Source: Pegea sp. RAD2-039 (Eukaryota > Chordata > Thaliacea > Salpida > Salpidae). From it: 64,000 nucleotides of DNA. Under the pieces are notes generated by a model. The model was given only the letters and a program-made list of their open reading frames with translations, did not search any database and was not told the origin of the DNA. Location of the stretch: contig JAQGEQ010000232.1 of the NCBI GenBank assembly GCA_034620365.1, forward strand, positions 496,001-560,000. The letters are read 5' to 3'. The position numbers and the translations under genes were made by a program. Each line of letters begins with the position of its first letter. Position 1 is the stretch's first letter. This document shows positions 35,101 to 49,299 of the stretch, piece after piece.

Positions 35101-37609
35101 GGGTTTTTCGAAGCACGTTTAGTTGTAAACTCCCCCGTTACGTCATCATGATCATATTACGTCACGACGATCTGGTGTTTATTGGAAGTTTTAAGTTTGA
35201 AACTGGTTAAGAATGGATTAAAAGTGATCATACTAATAGAGTGATAAAATGGCTTAAAACTGTTTTGGCTTCAAACGTTCTTTAAGTGACCTATATACTT
35301 CTCAAAGAGATTATATATGAGGCAATTTAGAAAAATAAATCTTTGTGAAACACAAGTGGAAAATTAATTCTTTTAAAGTAGTTTTGTTGTTAACGAATGA
35401 TTATAGAATCAGTAAAAATCTACTTTGTTGTACAAAATTAAAAGATGTATTCAAGCAGACTGTTGCCAAGATTCGATAGAGTTTCATGGGTATTGAAGAA
35501 CAAAATTGTCTTCTGCTTGACTTTCATAGCCAAGAATAGATTAAAATTGTTGAAGCAACAAGAAAAAAAAAAGTGAAAGTAATTTATGCTGTGCATTATA
35601 AAAAGATTAATTGACTGATTTAACATAATCATATTTTCATTAAACGAAACCATATTAAGAGTGATGCAGAAAATCTATTAGAAATAAACGAAGTGAAGTT
35701 AGACTTGGATGGTTTCAAATATAATGATATCATGTTAATTATATATCTTTGCTTACTTATATGCTTTTATAAATGGTTTATTTGGAGCTTATCATCTAAA
35801 TCAAGATTTTTTTAGGTGCTCTGATCTTTAAATCCAAAGACTTTGGTGTTGTAACTATACAAGACCCAGTTACTAAAAGATATATATGTCTTGGATCTAA
35901 AAGAAGAATTCTAGCCAGAGTAAGTTGTTCACTTTTTTAAATATTCAAATTTAGTTTATATAGTATTGAAGTGAAACAATTTTTGAAATTATTAGAGTAC
36001 TTTTTTCGTTTTTAAAATCAAATTATTAAAAGATAATCGGTAATAAGTTGAAAGTTATTATGATAATCAACTACTGGACTAAAGTGTTCTTAATTCTTTT
36101 ATATTTTGGCTTTTAAATTAGATTAAAAATAGTTTATCCCTGGTAATAAAGACATAATTTTGCAAAGATTTTAAACTTTGTGCTTCAATTTCACTATGTT
36201 TGTTATAAGCTAATTTTTCCCAACAAAACACATGGTTCTGTATTTCACGTTAAAAGCTCGATTTAAAGTAAAATTTCATTTTCAAATATAATTAGAAAGA
36301 TAAGCATGATGTCTTCTTAATAAGATCAAGTTATGAAGAACAAAAAATGAAGTTACACCGGTGAAACTCTCGTAATAAGCTCAAAATGTTAGAAGAAAAA
36401 ACAAAATAAAGCTAAAGAAGCATGTTCAGTAGGTTGAAACGATTACAAATTCTGAATTTCCTTTCTTTTGGTCAAAAAGGCTCTTCATCTAGAAGCTTAT
36501 CACAGTTAGTGAAGCGTAACTAACATGAAGCCAAGATTTAAAGCAGAATAAAAACCAAGTTTTAAGACCCCTATGGAAAAGATGTTGATACGTTTTGAGA
36601 TAAGCAAGTTGACAAATTCTACTTAAAACGAAAAAAGGTCTCAAACTTGAAAAGATTATAGAGAAGATTAACCCACATGAGTCTTAACTAATTGTTAGAA
36701 TGAATATTAATGAAGTTAGCTAAGAGATGTTAAAGAAGGAGGAAGACTTATCTCAAAAGCAATCTTCAAAGAGAGCCATGTAGTAAAAAGATAAAGCTCT
36801 TAACCAAGTTTCATACTGAAATACTTTTTACGAAAAAATTCTCAGAGTAGTATATTATTTTCAAGGAATAATTCAATTTATCAAATACTGATCGATATAA
36901 CATTTAATAAAGTGGTAACTAATTACTCAATAAATTTGAAACAAAATACTAATTATAGAAGCCAAGATTAATTGTCTATGTCCCAGTCAGTTGTTTATCT
37001 TTTTTCCTCTTAAACGTGTAATAACATGTTGTGTTAAAAAGTTTTTGTAAACGACTCTACTTGTTGTTTCTGAGCTCCTGTACAAGTCAGATTTCAATGA
37101 TGTAAAAAGCTTTGAAAGTTAAAAGTACACAAAAAAATTGAATCGCTAGCCAGGTGTGAAAATCGGAGATGTTAGCAAGTCTCCATCAGACACAAATGGA
37201 ATTTTTCAGTTTTATTTTTAGCAGAAATATTTAACTTTAATGTTTGCAGCGAAAATTGAAGTCTTCTCGATGCATCTTTCGCGAACGAGAGACTGGTGGA
37301 TACCAAAACTTTTATATTCGTATTCCAACGAAGCAAAGAAAGAATTCCAAAAGAGGAAGAAAGGAAAAAGTGAAGTATTTATCGTTTGGTAGAACCTCTA
37401 AACACAAACGGAATAACTTCCTCCGCAACTGTAAGACCTATCAAAAAGGCTTTGATAAATATTTCACTCGCAAAGAACTTACTGATGGTGATATAAGCTC
37501 ACGAAAAGGAAATAACAGAAGACATCAGAAGAAAAGAAGAGAAGAAAAGATCCTTGCAGTGAAATCCCATCTCCAAGAGTTAAGACATACTCCTAGAAAG
37601 CAAACGTGA
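32180..37609 (+). CDS. Fibroblast growth factor (secreted FGF ligand)
   Basis: Secreted ligand of FGF receptor tyrosine kinases. Exons 32180-32239, 34751-34904, 35816-35919 and 37250-37609 join in frame to 225 residues. Exon 1 encodes a signal peptide (MQYLNQLVVLLLCFATSTYQ). The beta-trefoil core starts near C44 (CSLYHYHLGGYVRYNKKSG), continues with FGVVTIQDPVTKRYICLGSK (residues 81-100) and the family hallmark RCIFRERE around C114, then YLSFGRTSKHKR. The two introns inside the core fall where FGF genes classically have them: before the strand ALIFKS, and after the RYIC...ILAR strand. Unusual traits are an extra Lys/Arg-rich loop (PTKQRKNSKRGRKEK) and a long basic C-terminal tail with RRHQKKRREEK. 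Both would favour heparan-sulphate binding. The wording is nearest FGF8-like or invertebrate FGFs, but the subfamily is not settled. An acceptor just before 32165 implies a non-coding first exon upstream. Confidence 0.93.
35138..35164 (+). promoter_or_regulatory. Paired CRE/ATF-like sites in FGF intron 2
   Basis: TTACGTCA at 35138-35145 and again at 35157-35164, same orientation, 19 bp apart (about two helical turns), inside an unusually GC-rich patch of the intron. This fits a CREB/ATF-type intronic enhancer; function is inferred from motif only. Confidence 0.4.
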
Positions 37610-38045
37610 TCATTTGAAAGAAGAAATTTCTTAAACTATTGATGCGATCCTATAGTAGCAATCTCCTCAACGTTGTAGTTGATGATGGGAGATCGGCTTC
37701 TTCTGTTTGTTTAGGTTTCTTACAGTCCTTCTAATATCTAGTTAGGAAAGATTATGAGATTTTTTCTAATGTAACATGTGTGTTTTGATCAAAGTTTTTT
37801 GGCTTCTTTTCCACTTGTGATTTCATCTTCTTACACAAAACTTCAACCTATTCTGAATAAGCCACGCGCTGGAACGCCACGAGACTTCTATAACCAAATT
37901 ATCTTTATTATATTCATTATAAACACAAAATAATTTTCAAATACAAACACTAACAAAACTATATCTGTTCTCTACATGTGGTTCTTTTCTTTTTCTATTT
38001 AATTTATTTGTTCATTTTTTCTGTTTTCTATCATGCTTACGTCTT

Positions 38046-38060
38046 AATAAAAGAAATAAA
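38046..38060 (+). terminator. Candidate poly(A) signals of the FGF gene
   Basis: Two AATAAA hexamers (38046-38051 and 38055-38060), the first canonical ones I found after the FGF stop codon. They would give a 3' UTR of about 450 nt. Confidence 0.5.
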
Positions 38061-41000
38061 ACAAACTTGTGAACATTATTAACGGAACTATCAGTCAATG
38101 TAGAATGTCTAGTCTCTACAAACGAAAATAAATCTCAGACAAATTTGCCTCTTCAAGACAAAGGCATCTATCACAAGCATTTATCGTCAAAGTAAACCTA
38201 GAACGCAGGTTTTATTTAAAATAGTCCATAGGCATTATGCAGTTGTATTAATATGTAAATAGCGAAAGATAAAAGAAGTTAAAATTGTTGGTATCTTCCT
38301 ATATCTTGTCAATGTAAAGTTTCGATGTTAATGTTTCCCTACCAATTTTTCGTAATCTTGCTAAATTTATTTCTTACCACGCCAAGAACTTAACAATTAA
38401 ACTATTAATTTGAGATTAATGTTTTGTCAAATAGCAAACAATTTAGATAATCTTGATAATATTTAAACACCATAAAAAACCAGTGAAGTTATCTATCTTC
38501 ATTTAAACACAGAAACAAAACAATTTCGGCCTCTAAGTATTGAAGCTTAAAAGATGTGAAATAACTCAAGCTTTAAATATATTTTTTTAGATTAATGGAT
38601 ATTCTTATATCCTATTTATGTTTGAATAAACTTTTAAGTACCGTAAATAATATTGAATAATTGTTTAGTTTAATAGACATTTGTATAAATGTTTTAAGAT
38701 AATAAACTTTTAATTATTAAAAGGATAAAATTAAAAAGGATAAAACGTTTTATGAGTTGCAAAAAAATCTATATAAAAAGATAGAAAAAATCATATAGCA
38801 TCAAAAACTTTAAATTTAGTATTTGTAAATATTATTTTATATATTTATACTTACAGTAATTATAGTTGAGGAAATTGAAAAACAATTCACAAAATTAATA
38901 AAAATATTATAAAAAATTTCAATTTGTAGTAATATTTTTTTCATTTTGTTGAATATTAGTCTGAAAATGATTTAAACTCATTTTAAACCAGAGTTTAAAT
39001 ACTATTTTTCAAAAGCAATTTTTTCACATAATGTTAACTCAATAATATCATTTCGCAGATTATTAAAAATAAAAAAAAACTTTGTTGTGTATTGTAAAAA
39101 AAGCTTCCTAATACTTCCTAATGAAATCTATTGCCGTCACGCTTGAATGAGTTTGATAATGGTTTTAAATTTAAATAAAAAAACAAATTACTAATCAATA
39201 ATGTTAAAAATAAATTTAGAAACCCTCGATACTAAAATTAAAAACAGTTTCAAAAACCTTTTTTTACTACTCAACCAATTGTTTTTCTTTAACTTTTTGT
39301 TATTATACTTGCTTGTAATGCTTCTTTGATACAAACTTTTGTTTTTGAATCGATTGAAAACAAGTTAATTCTTACAATAAGTATTTCCTTCAAAAGCGAT
39401 TTGATGAACTTTCAATTGAGGTTATTAGTTTGAAATTTTAGATAAAATTAAATTTGTGTTTAAAGATTCAGGTTAAGTTTTCGCTATTAAAAGTTGAATG
39501 TTCTTTTAATAAAAATTTTAAAAGATTATTATCTTGATTTTCATTAATTTTATTTTAATTTGAAAAAAATACATAAAATCTATAAAGTAAGTTTTAAAAA
39601 ATATTTAAATCAGATTATTTTATTCTTTTTAAATTAATTAAAGACTTACAGTTTTGCCCATATATATTTCTTACATATATTTATCTTTTTTAATCTAAAA
39701 ATATTTTCGATTTATTTTTATATCAATGTGTACTCTTTGATCTAAATTATTTCCTAAAAATTAAATTTTTGTGGTATACTAAGAACAAAATTTTCAAACT
39801 TTAATTAAATCAAAGGCTTACGAAAAAAAAAATTGAACAACTAAATGATATTTCCATTAACGGTATAATTCGAACATTGTTAAAATGGACTTAAAAAAAA
39901 TGTTTTTATGCAAACAATATATATTGGCATATATCTAATTTTTACGATAAAATGGCTTTTTAATCTTTGTTTAAAATAAATATCTTCTCCATTCTCTTTT
40001 AAAGGTGTAAACTTCTTCGAAAATTACTTTTTTAATATTAGTGGTTACAGTTTTCATCATGTAATCGCTAAAAAAAATTCCTTTAACATTGTTTGAAAAT
40101 TCTTTAGTTTATAGATTCATTCAAGAAGTAATTATTCAAAGAAGATAACAATGTAACAAAAAGACTCAATTAATCTTAATTAACTCAAATGACAATAACA
40201 CATAGAGTTACTTCGATTTCTAGAAACTTTTTATTTTTCCCTCTTTTTTTTGACAATAAAAGCTAGTTAAGTTAATAATATTCAAATTTTTATTTTCTAT
40301 TATATTTTATAAACAATAAAATCTTTTAAACTTTATAAAGAATCTATTTATTCTATAAAAGTTAGTAATTTAAAATTATAAATTTTAGTGTGTTTGTTTT
40401 AACACCATCCAAAATTATATTAAGTCTTTTTTTTGTCTCCATCTAAATTATGATTTTTCAACATTTTAAAGATATGAAATAAAATATCAAATTCAAATAT
40501 ATAAAAGTCATTTCTCATTTGAAAACAAGGTCTGATACATAGGAAGTATATGATACATCAAATCTTCTAAAGTAGTAACATCAAATAATACTTAATGTTA
40601 GAAGTATTATTTTTCAAAAGATTTTTATTCCCTTGATAAATGATTTGATCAACTAAACATTTTTATGCTGCTAAAAATAGTAAAAATATTTTTGTTAATT
40701 TCTGTTTTAAGAGAAATGTTTTTTATAAGAGACATATGAATATTTTAATGTTAACTAATAGTGTATTGAGAAATTACTATTTTTTAATTATGACTTTTAG
40801 TATTGAATTTTCTAAATTGTAATAAAATTATTTACTTAAAGATTAATGTTTATATGTCGGTTTTTCTTTTGAAACTCAAAACTATTTTGTGAGATTCTAA
40901 TAAAAGATATTTTGAATTTAAAATCAACAATACTTTGGTTTTGATCTTTAAAAAAGATGAAAATTTAGTTTGATGGTTTAGTTAATAATGATTTGTTTAA

Positions 41001-44000
41001 ATAGCGTTTTAAAGTAAATATCTTAATCGCAAATCAAAAAAGGTTTTTGTAAATCCAAATTAACAATATGTTTATTACCAGACATAATCAGATAAAGCTT
41101 AAAATAACTTTGTTTATACAAATAAACAAACCATAAAAACAACTATAAATAGCTACCAGGCATCTTTTAATAAAAAACAATCCAATCGTTCTTACATTAA
41201 AAGTATTATCATAAATGTCCGACTATTGCGACTTGTATTGAGAAAAAATGTTTAAAAACAGAGAATAATTCCTTTAAGTTATTAATCATCAACAACTTCA
41301 TCTAACAGTCAACAGGTTCCTTTGACAATAATTTTTTCAATTGTGATAATTGACATTCTTATAGTATAAAAACTTTAAAGTCATTTTCATCTTACTCTAA
41401 TGCTTTTTAACTTTACATAAACATACCCTGGTATCAGCTTTTTGAGTGTTACTTATTATGTGAATAACTTTTGGCACTATACGTGCTAAAATATTTACGA
41501 TTTTTTAAAGTATTATTAATATTGCGCTATTGTAGTTTTTACAATTCTATAAAAACACTATTTATTGCTAGAAATTGGATTCTATAGTGTTTCACCGAGC
41601 TTTTTTCTATTTTTTTTTGTTAAATAATAATAAGCTTAGATTAAAAACTGTTAAATAATAATCTTTTAACGATTTACTTCATTATTTAATAATTTTAAAT
41701 TACGAAAGTTTGTTGGATTATGCTGAAATTTAGTAAAAGAAATTTATGAAATACTAAAAACACATATCGCTTACGATTCAGCTTTATTAGTATAAAAAAT
41801 TACAAAGAAAAGCTAATTATTAATAAGATTTGCAAGAAATAAAATTCAATTTTAGTTTTAAGCCATCAACAAGTGTAAGTCCTCTAAAAAAACTAAATAA
41901 TTACATTTTAATGTTTGGAAACACTCGAAGAATGAAATTTGTTTGTTTGTCAGTTTACTCAAACAAACGTTTATCATTTTAATACAAAGGTTTTTGAGAC
42001 AATTAAAACTAAAATTATAAAACAATTGTGGAAAGTATTAAGCACAAAGCTTATACAAAGCTAATTAAGTAATCGTAAGTACTTAAATAAACGTTTTAAA
42101 CATTAAAATATTTTCAACTAGAACCTTCTTTGTACATAAATACAACAAATTGGCAAACAGTTTAATAATTAAAGATTCACAATTAGCAAAACATACTTTT
42201 AGGATAATTAAAGAAAATTTGATTCCATTTCCGACAGTAATTTAATTATAACGCAACAAAACTTTGCCAAACGAAAGTTTGAAAAAACTTAAACTAAAAT
42301 TTAGGATAACATCAAACAATTTGGCTTTTTTTTTTTGGAATGTTAGAGCCAGTCTTATACGTGATGATATCAAAACCAAGTGAATAATAAATCAAATGTG
42401 ATTACATTGAAAATCAGCAAGTATAAATTTCATTCGATAATGTTCAAAAAGAATAAAAAAAACTGATCACAGAAGCTGAAAACCACGAACTCTCATTCGT
42501 CACTTCTTTTTAAGTCCTGTCGAGAAGAAGCAGGAGCCTTTGAGCGATGAAAGAAGGTGTCCACCTTGTCATAGACCGCTTTCTGGCCCGGTTATGCATG
42601 GTTGATGGCCACTGCTTTAACCATCGTTGCTGTCTATAACATGAAGACAGCAGCAAACTTCGTCATGCTTGAATGATTTTCGAAAATTCTTTTTATTATT
42701 ATTTTTGCGGCTTCAGTTTTTACGACTTTCTGAAAACAGATGTTTTGAGTTTTCTGCGAGTTTATAACCACGTGACTTCGAAAGTTGCAACTGTAGAAGA
42801 TTGAGTCTTGTTCTTGATTGAATAAAAAGGATAATTTGCCAGTTCTATTCCTGTAAGTGCAAAATTTTATAAATTTGACTTTAAATCAAATTTGGCTTTC
42901 GAAGATTTAATCGAATTTCAATAAATCGAAAACTTTTTATTTTTTAATGATTATGATCTTTTTAAAATCCTCATAATTACGAATCTCTAAACTAAAAAAT
43001 TTGCTGCAAATGTAAATTTGTAGAACTTTTTTTTATCCTGGAAATAAAAGCTTCAAATTTCAAATCTTAAAAAAATTGAGTATTTACGTAAACGATTTAA
43101 TAAACACTTGTTAGTACGCTTGGTTAGGTCAGAATCACTAACAATTTTATTTATTTGAACCTCAAGGCACCTACTTAAAGGTTTAAATAAATGCTATTAA
43201 ATAGAAAATCTGGTTTTTATTTTACGTTCTTCAAAAGAAAAACATCTGATCATTAATGTCAATAAAATCATTTTCAAAAAACTGAAAAGTGTTACCAGCT
43301 CAATACTTATTTCGTTTTGTGTACTGATCTCTAAGACACAAAATAGATTCTTGTTGATATAGAAGATCGTGTAATTTTGTAGGAGTCTTCAGAAATTATT
43401 TTAAGGATTTATTAAAGGACTTTTAGCGTTGTAGGACTTTTTATTCTCAAAATTTATTAATCTTTTAATCTATTAGAACAATTATGTCTTTGAATTTTAC
43501 TTTTAATAACTAAAATACTAGGAAATTTCAATATCAGCTAATTACTTTGATAATTAAGCATCAATAGGTCTCTGAAACCGTCATCTTATAGTAGCCTAAG
43601 ATTAGTTAAGACAAATTCTACTTCCGTTCTCATTCAAGTTTATTCAGGCGTCTCTCGTGTTCTTAAATAAACATTTTAACGAAAGATAATTAATTCTTTG
43701 AAATGTAAATAACATTATATTTTATTATTCAGTTGATTTCAATTTTCTACTTTTAGTTTAATTATAATTTTTTTTCAACTTTAAAACGAATTAAATGTTT
43801 TAAAAGTTTAAATATTGTATCGTTTTTCATCAATTAAATATCTTATTATAAAATTGTTGGTTATTCTGTCTTCCGAAAAATCATGAATTAAGAGTTGCAC
43901 AATTGGTCTTTACATCTGAATGAATGGTTAAGTTTTATATCTTATACTTGAAATCGGATTAAATAAGAAATTTGAAGTTCAATAATCCACTTGTGATTTA

Positions 44001-47000
44001 AAAATATCGGTGCATTTTTTATCCTAAGAATATTTGAATAAGTTATTAGTAGTTTCTATAAGAAGAAAAAAATACTTGATCATTATGAACATTTAAAAAC
44101 AAATAAAAGTTTTAATAAAAATGATGAAACTTCTTTAAATAACAGTTTATATACTTTAGAAAATATATACAGAGCTCTTATTTTAAATTTATATGTGGTC
44201 AGGAATTGGATTATAGCTTTTTTGTTACATAAAAACACAACCAATCTCAATTTTGAAACTTTCAATCTCTGGCTAATTTCAATTATCTTTATAAAACATA
44301 TTTCAAACTTTTTTTTAAATCCTAAGTTTTATGAAGATCTTAATAAAGTAATTACATATCTTTATTAACTAAACAAGATTTTCTGAGGAGTCAAGATCTG
44401 TTTTATTAGAAATATATTTGTCTAAAGTATATAAAATAATAGAAATTTTTAAAACAGATTTTGAATGTTCGTTAAGTTAGTGGAAGTTTTTGATAAAAAA
44501 TTTAAATCACCAACAACATTAATATGTGTTTTTTAAAAGAAAATATTTTGATTTCAAAACATAAATGCTTTTCTATAACTAATGGTATGCCGCAAAAAAA
44601 ATCTGCAATTTCAGAAATTGAACAGATATTATTTCTGATAGAAAATCGATTCCTTGCGTAATTATAGATGATCAATTGAATTGAAATCATTTATTCTTTA
44701 TACAATCATTGTTCTAAATTTTCACTTGATTTAGATAAATGATTTTAATTAAAATTTTCCATATAAATTGATTTTACATTAATTTAAAACTTTAGAAGTA
44801 TATTTTCATACAAAATAGATACAAAAATTTCCATTTTAGAAATTAACGTTTTTATTTGGATGAAATCCTTATAACAACCATTAAATTTGGGATCATTTTT
44901 TTATATTTGAATAGATGAAGTTAGAAAGTCAGATGTTTTGCAGAACAAATTATAAAAATCATAAATTTCAATTTAATTTTCAAATTTATTCAATTTTATT
45001 TGAATATTTTTTCAATTCATTTTTAAAATATTCAAACAATTTAAAAGATAATTGCTATATATACTTCGGTTTTATAGATTTAATAAATGAAGATATATTC
45101 AGCCAAAAAGTGTTTTAAAGACCTTTCAAAAAAATCTTTTAACTTTTAAGTTCTTTTAAGGAAATTTTCTGAAAACTTTTAATTCAATTAATATTTCAAT
45201 TTACAAACTTCTAGTAAATCATATGATAAAAAATTACTTTAAATATTCATATGGCAAAAATAAAAGTTACATTTGTATCTTATAAACTTTCCAAAGATAC
45301 TCATTGAAAAAAATTATAGTGGACCCAGTCTTCGGGAGTTTTTCTTTGTCACCTCAGTATTTAGTTGAAAAATTTTTTTCTTTTGCGACAAAATGATTTG
45401 AAACAATTTTCTACACTTGGTTGAGTTTCAAGATTACTTAAACGTTAGGACCCATGGCTGGCTCTTTCATATTATCATTTTAACTGTTTAAAAGATTCAA
45501 ATTAGGGAATATTAGCCTTCCAGTGTTTCAAAGCTAAAAATATATTTAAAACAGACTTTATGATTAACAATGACTATTCGTCATTATTTAAATTCTTTTA
45601 AAGTTTCTGTTTTAATGCTTAATTTGAATAAACTTTAAAGTTAAAGGAATTTTGTTTTGTGACTATTTAATATTTCACCAGCTAATTCATTATCTCAAAA
45701 ATTATAGAGATGACAAACAAAGTGAAAAAAACATTTTCGTGCTGCCAAAATTTTTTCATAAACATTATGTTGCCATTTGCAAATTTTGTTTTTAGAAAAA
45801 GAAAATATTATTTTCTTTGCTATCAAGGCAGTTCAAAGAATCTTTCAAAAGTCAATTGTTTAAAGTTGTTTACTACTAAAAGAATAAATTTTTAGTAAAT
45901 ACATCAATCAAAAATATTTTGTTTTTTAGACATTTCATTTAGTTATGTTTGTTACAAATTAAAAAGAACTTTTTATATTTCTGTAAATTTAAATTCAATC
46001 ACCTTATATAATTTATTTAATATAAAATATTTTAAAACATTATCAACTAATTATATTTTCATGATAAATATTTCGAAAACCATAAATACTTTATTTATAA
46101 TATTTAACACAAATAACTTTTACATCTAAGTCATGTTACAATAAAAAATGTTTAGATTTACAAACATCACTGATAAACCATATCAAAAATAACTTAACTA
46201 TACAATTTTAAGGTATAATTAATAGTCTCATACCTAATTGTTTACACTTTCATCAATTAATCTTGACGAGACCTTTCTTGTTTAGATAAAGGTACTATTG
46301 ATATCTTGTCAGTTTGCATCTACATCAATAAAAGGTTAGAAAGCAAATAATGTCGAAGTACGAATTTTGTCAATATAGTATTGATGGTGCATTAGACAAT
46401 TTTCTATATAGGCTCTATTGTTTGGTTAGCACAGCACTCTAACATTAAGTTATCTACTGCAGTTTTAAGGTTGGCGTGTGAAAAACCAACAAAGTTCAAT
46501 TGTTTTTTAGAGTTGAAAATAAAGCCGAGTTATTTTTTCATCTTGATGTCACCGTTTGTGTGGTAATATTTATGCACCAAAGTGATCGTGTAAGAACGTT
46601 TGCAGGGTGTCATTTGGTGCTTTGTTTAAGGGTTAGGATCGACTAGAAAGTGAATCAAAGACACAGATAAGGAATGGGAGGAGCCTCTCGTGAATGAAGA
46701 CACATTAGATAAGAACATGATAGACTCTTTATAGAGATTAAAACTCTTTTGATGATGAGACTGTGAGATACTTTTTGAAATTTTCTCATTTTTATGTTTG
46801 CTCTTTGTCATTGGAGAGTATACTGATGAAAATTAGATGCATTGTGACGTCATTGATGTAGATAAACTTCAAGACTTCAACCTTGACAACCATCCAATTT
46901 GTATGTCAACAAGAAATACAGAGGTAAGAGGCAACAGCGACCCCATGCGGTGAAAAGTTAACTTTTTCGTTGAGGATATTTTAGAAAAGTTAAAATGAAT

Positions 47001-49299
47001 CATTTTGAAGTGATGTAAATTAAAATACTTTAAGAATTTGAAAGACTTTTTAAATCCTTCTGTGAGTAATACAGAAGTTTGAATATCGATAAATCACATT
47101 CTTTTGATCATGATCTTTGAACTAATGGATAAAAAAGAGCTTTTCGACTTAAAGTGAAAATAAAATCATCCAGAAGATGAATCATTATCTTGCTAATAGT
47201 AATCATTTGATGAATATAAGAAAGAAAATGAAAGCTGAGCTCGAAAAACTGAAAATATACTGTGATCAGACACCAAGATTTGATATCAAAGCTATCAGGA
47301 AACCAGGAAGTTTCAGAAGGACTTCCTTGCCTCATTTTTTTCAAACATTTTTTCTTGTTTCTGTGAAAGTATCGTCTTCAAACTTCGTGAAGTATTTGTT
47401 AGTTTCTGTAGGTTATTTCTTTATATATTGATTATTAATAATTTAACTAATTATACTAAATTAAAAAAACAACTCAAAAAATTTTCTTTTTGGATCTACT
47501 CTGCAAAAAATTAAGTCTATTTAACCAATTAAAATTAAATTAGGATTATCTAAAGAAAGAAATAATTATTTTCAGACGATTTCAAAACGTAGTAACAAAC
47601 AGAAAACAAAAGGATAGAAGTTAATTATTGTTGTTGAAAAAAATTATTTTCTAAATTTATTAAAAACTTATCTTAAAAATCGAAGATTGAACAACTTATT
47701 TAATAGATTCGTTTTTTATAAGAGCTTTGAATTAAAAATCAAAAAATTATAAACTCATATAAATATCATTCTAAAAATATTAAACTATTTTAGAAACTTA
47801 TTTAAAAACAATGAACTCAAAATGCTTTAATTTATTTTTAAAATCCAAATAAAAAATATAAATTTTAAGCTAGTGGTTTGATGTCTAAAAAAACTAATTT
47901 AAACTTGTACTTACCTGATGATAGCACTTAGTTTGGTTACAAAAACATATATTAATAACCTGTAATGAAATAATGAATTTATTATCAGTTTTAATAAACA
48001 AAATTGGAACTTATCTATAAAAATAATAATAATTATTTAATTTTGACTCAAGATAGCTGCAAATAATTCTAAACAGAAAAAAATTAGAGTTTTATAAAAA
48101 GATTATCTTTTAAAAGAAATATCAAAAGGTTTCAGTTGTAAAATTCTGATTAATTATACTTCAGCTGATTAGGTTATGAATAAAAAGCCCTAATAACTAA
48201 TCTGTAGGGTTTCTTAAGATTAGAAAATACAAACTCTCTCAATCAGGTGTAGTGTAATTGAAAATACTTAATGTAATCAAACTTTTACTGAAAAACCATT
48301 TTAATAAAGAGTTAATAGCTTTAAAATGTTCAGCAAATATTAATTTAAAACATTTTAATCATCCTTATTTTAATGTATTTTGATTGGATAAAATTTATTA
48401 GTTGTGTTTAGCTTTGAATCAATTTCAAGTTTGTTTTAATCTTTTTAATTTTAATCCAACATAAGGAGCAAAATAAGATCAAAGAAAAAAAACTTCAATA
48501 GCTTCCACAACTACTTCTCAAAATCTTGATCAATTAGATTTGAAAATAAAGAGAAATAAAAGAATCAAGCAGAATCATCAACTTAAAACAAGGTCCTACT
48601 TTATAGAAGAATAAGATTAAGAGCAATGGAGGAAGTATTATGGTTCAGTAGCCACGTGACCTTTCAATGTTTTGACTTCAGCAATCTTACACTAAGAGAT
48701 GTTTGATCTGCTCACAAACAGTAGCGTGTAGATTTGCTGTCATGTTTTGGTCTTTCTAGTTGACTGGGTAAGTAATACGTAAGTACTACGTACATAAAGG
48801 TTACAGGAATGTTTTTGTTGGTTGTTTGAGTTTTATGGGTGGTTTATCTCTGATTGGTTCTCACTTAAAGATTGGGTCTTTGATTTTTTGGGAAAAATTA
48901 CCTTTAAGGTTTTTATTTTAACTCTGTACTACGGCAAGTGGTTGAAATAAAAATGTGAAAGTAATTTTCTTGAGATGTAAGAACAAAAATTTGATTTAAA
49001 ATACTTTTGGAAAAATATTTAAAAAATTGTTCAAGCTACAAAAGATTGAATGTTTCAAAGAAAAGATGATTCTAGAGATAAAAGTTTTAATCAGCTGAAA
49101 TATTAACTTTCTTGCTTAATGGGTTGATGTTTAGATAAAAAATTAATTTTTAGGTTATATAACAGCGTGTACTTTGAAAAAAATATCACTTTTATAACTC
49201 TTATAAAGAACTGATTAATAAATTTGTAGTTTTTCATAATTAATGGATATTTTGCTAATGGATTTTTTGGACCATTTGCTAAATATTTATTTATTTATT
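38061..49299. other. Gene-poor AT-rich region with decayed patches
   Basis: No supportable gene. Compositionally distinct patches lie at 42480-42680 (see separate entry) and 46300-47350. In the second, the reverse strand reads FIYINDV near 46850, preceded about 27 codons earlier by SPHGVAVASYL. The spacing recalls the PFG...YLDD boxes of Ty3/gypsy reverse transcriptase, but stops interrupt it. The remainder is low-complexity AT-rich sequence. Confidence 0.45.
42493..42666 (-). other. GC-richer island with a broken, signal-peptide-like frame
   Basis: This patch stands out from its AT-rich surroundings. On the minus strand a 58-codon frame starts MTKFAAVFML, is cut by TAG, continues TATMVKAVAINHA, is cut by TAA, then runs PGQKAVYDKVDTFFHRSK to a TGA. 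It could be a decayed small secreted-protein gene. The plus strand also holds a partly open hydrophobic frame, so coding direction is uncertain. No family recognised. Confidence 0.25.

Noticed and set aside
47108-47431. Overlapping open frames on both strands near 47.1-47.4 kb
   Set aside because: The two strands are open over the same stretch and neither shows a domain; at most decayed mobile-element sequence.
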